Shown here piece after piece: positions 6,001 through 6,280 of a DNA stretch of 6,280 nucleotides (position 1 is the first letter of the stretch; each line of letters begins with the position of its first letter). Below the pieces are notes generated by a model that saw only the letters and a program-made list of their open reading frames with translations, was not told where the DNA came from and did not search any database. The DNA comes from GCA-002840015 sp033765245 (GTDB lineage Bacteria; Pseudomonadota; Gammaproteobacteria; Xanthomonadales; Xanthomonadaceae), in the NCBI GenBank assembly GCA_033765245.1, contig JANRIF010000300.1, positions 1 through 6,280 on the forward strand, written 5' to 3'. A program made the translations under genes and the position numbers.

Positions 6001-6108
6001 GTCCGCGAAGTACGCAAAGAAACGCAAAGAAGATCAATCGATGCAATGGTGGCAAAGACGCAATAGGTAACTTCCGCTTTGTTTGCGCACTTTGCGTCAT
6101 TTGCGGAC
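6001..6108. repeat. Inverted repeat of GCAAAG-type units, copy 2, inside the sdh operon
   Basis: The left arm GTCCGCGAAGTACGCAAAG (6001-6019) faces GTCCGCAAATGACGCAAAG as the reverse complement of 6090-6108; in RNA this gives 17 pairs, one of them G-U, with two adjacent mismatches. Arm similarity continues inward to about 6030 and 6077, around a 46-nt interior. The arms match copy 1 (for example 14 of 15 bases GTCCGCAAAKGACGC between right arms), while the interiors do not, so only the arms are conserved. It starts 15 bases after the sdhA stop and ends 33 bases before the sdhB start, so it must be transcribed in the operon mRNA. Effects on mRNA stability, processing or partial termination before sdhB are plausible but not shown. 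Confidence 0.85.
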
Positions 6109-6141
6109 AAAGATTCTTCGATCAACACTCAGGTTGCCACA

Positions 6142-6280
6142 ATGGCCGAATTCAATCTCCCGAAAAACTCGCGCGTTACTCAGGGCAAGCACTTCCCGGT
6201 GAGCAACGCCAAGGGCGAGGTGCGCACGTTCAAGGTGTATCGCTGGAGCCCGGACGATGACGCCAATCCGCGGGTGGACA
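6142..6280 (+). CDS. sdhB: Succinate dehydrogenase iron-sulfur subunit SdhB (3' end outside window)
   Basis: Only the first 46 codons are present. The N-terminus MAEFNLPKNSRVTQGKHFP followed by VRTFKVYRWSPDDDANPR matches the SdhB family, where the FKVYRWxPD strand begins the plant-type ferredoxin domain. The full protein (about 260 residues) would carry the 2Fe-2S, 4Fe-4S and 3Fe-4S clusters that link SdhA to quinone; the cysteine motifs are beyond the window. The ATG is fixed by the family N-terminus. Only a weak CAGG stands ten bases upstream, so initiation may be modest. The 156-bp distance from sdhA, filled by an inverted repeat, is longer than usual for these subunits, which are needed in equal amounts. 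Confidence 0.93.
   Translation, partial: MAEFNLPKNSRVTQGKHFPVSNAKGEVRTFKVYRWSPDDDANPRVD

Noticed and set aside
4129..6027. A 632-codon open frame antisense to all of sdhA
   Set aside because: It mirrors sdhA codon by codon; long antisense frames are expected from the strong GC third-position bias, and its predicted protein shows no recognisable domain.

Overview
This window is GC-rich bacterial chromosome that looks like a gammaproteobacterium of the Xanthomonadaceae/Lysobacteraceae type. That placement is inferred from gene content and order (ygfZ divergent from a DUF1674 gene followed by sdhC-sdhD-sdhA-sdhB), from SdhA wording and from the repeat family; it was not tested by a search. The core is the succinate dehydrogenase (respiratory complex II) operon, preceded by a small assembly-factor gene and cut at the window's right edge inside sdhB.

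Layout: (1) 1-885, plus strand, the C-terminal part of a thiamine-diphosphate 2-oxoacid dehydrogenase E1 (beta-type region), open at the left edge. (2) 886-1194, a 309-bp gap between convergent genes, holding a 123-bp inverted repeat built from GCAAAGGAC-like units. (3) 1195-1995, minus strand, a secreted PhnD-like solute-binding protein with no transporter partner in view. (4) 2201-3085, minus strand, ygfZ, a folate-binding protein that supports Fe-S enzymes. (5) 3113-3274, plus strand, a 53-residue DUF1674/SDHAF4-like protein only 27 bp from the ygfZ start. (6) 3328-5985, sdhC, sdhD and sdhA. (7) 5986-6141, a second copy of the inverted repeat, this time inside the operon. (8) 6142-6280, the start of sdhB.

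The genes fit together. SdhA (flavoprotein) and SdhB (Fe-S protein) sit on the SdhC/SdhD heme b membrane anchor and pass electrons from succinate to quinone. The SDHAF4-like protein is expected to protect free flavinylated SdhA until it joins SdhB, and YgfZ supports Fe-S proteins, so both sides of the divergent 3085/3113 junction serve related functions.

Four points deserve a second look: two copies of a mosaic inverted repeat, one splitting sdhA from sdhB; a 34-codon reading frame that exactly fills the sdhD-sdhA gap with TGATG and ATGA overlaps while sdhA itself lacks a Shine-Dalgarno; an in-register A_AAA_AAC heptamer near the end of the SDHAF4-like gene that would lead by -1 shift into the sdhC frame; and the very compact divergent start region. 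None is proven to be functional. No RNA gene, CRISPR array, insertion sequence or complete novel defence-type system is visible.
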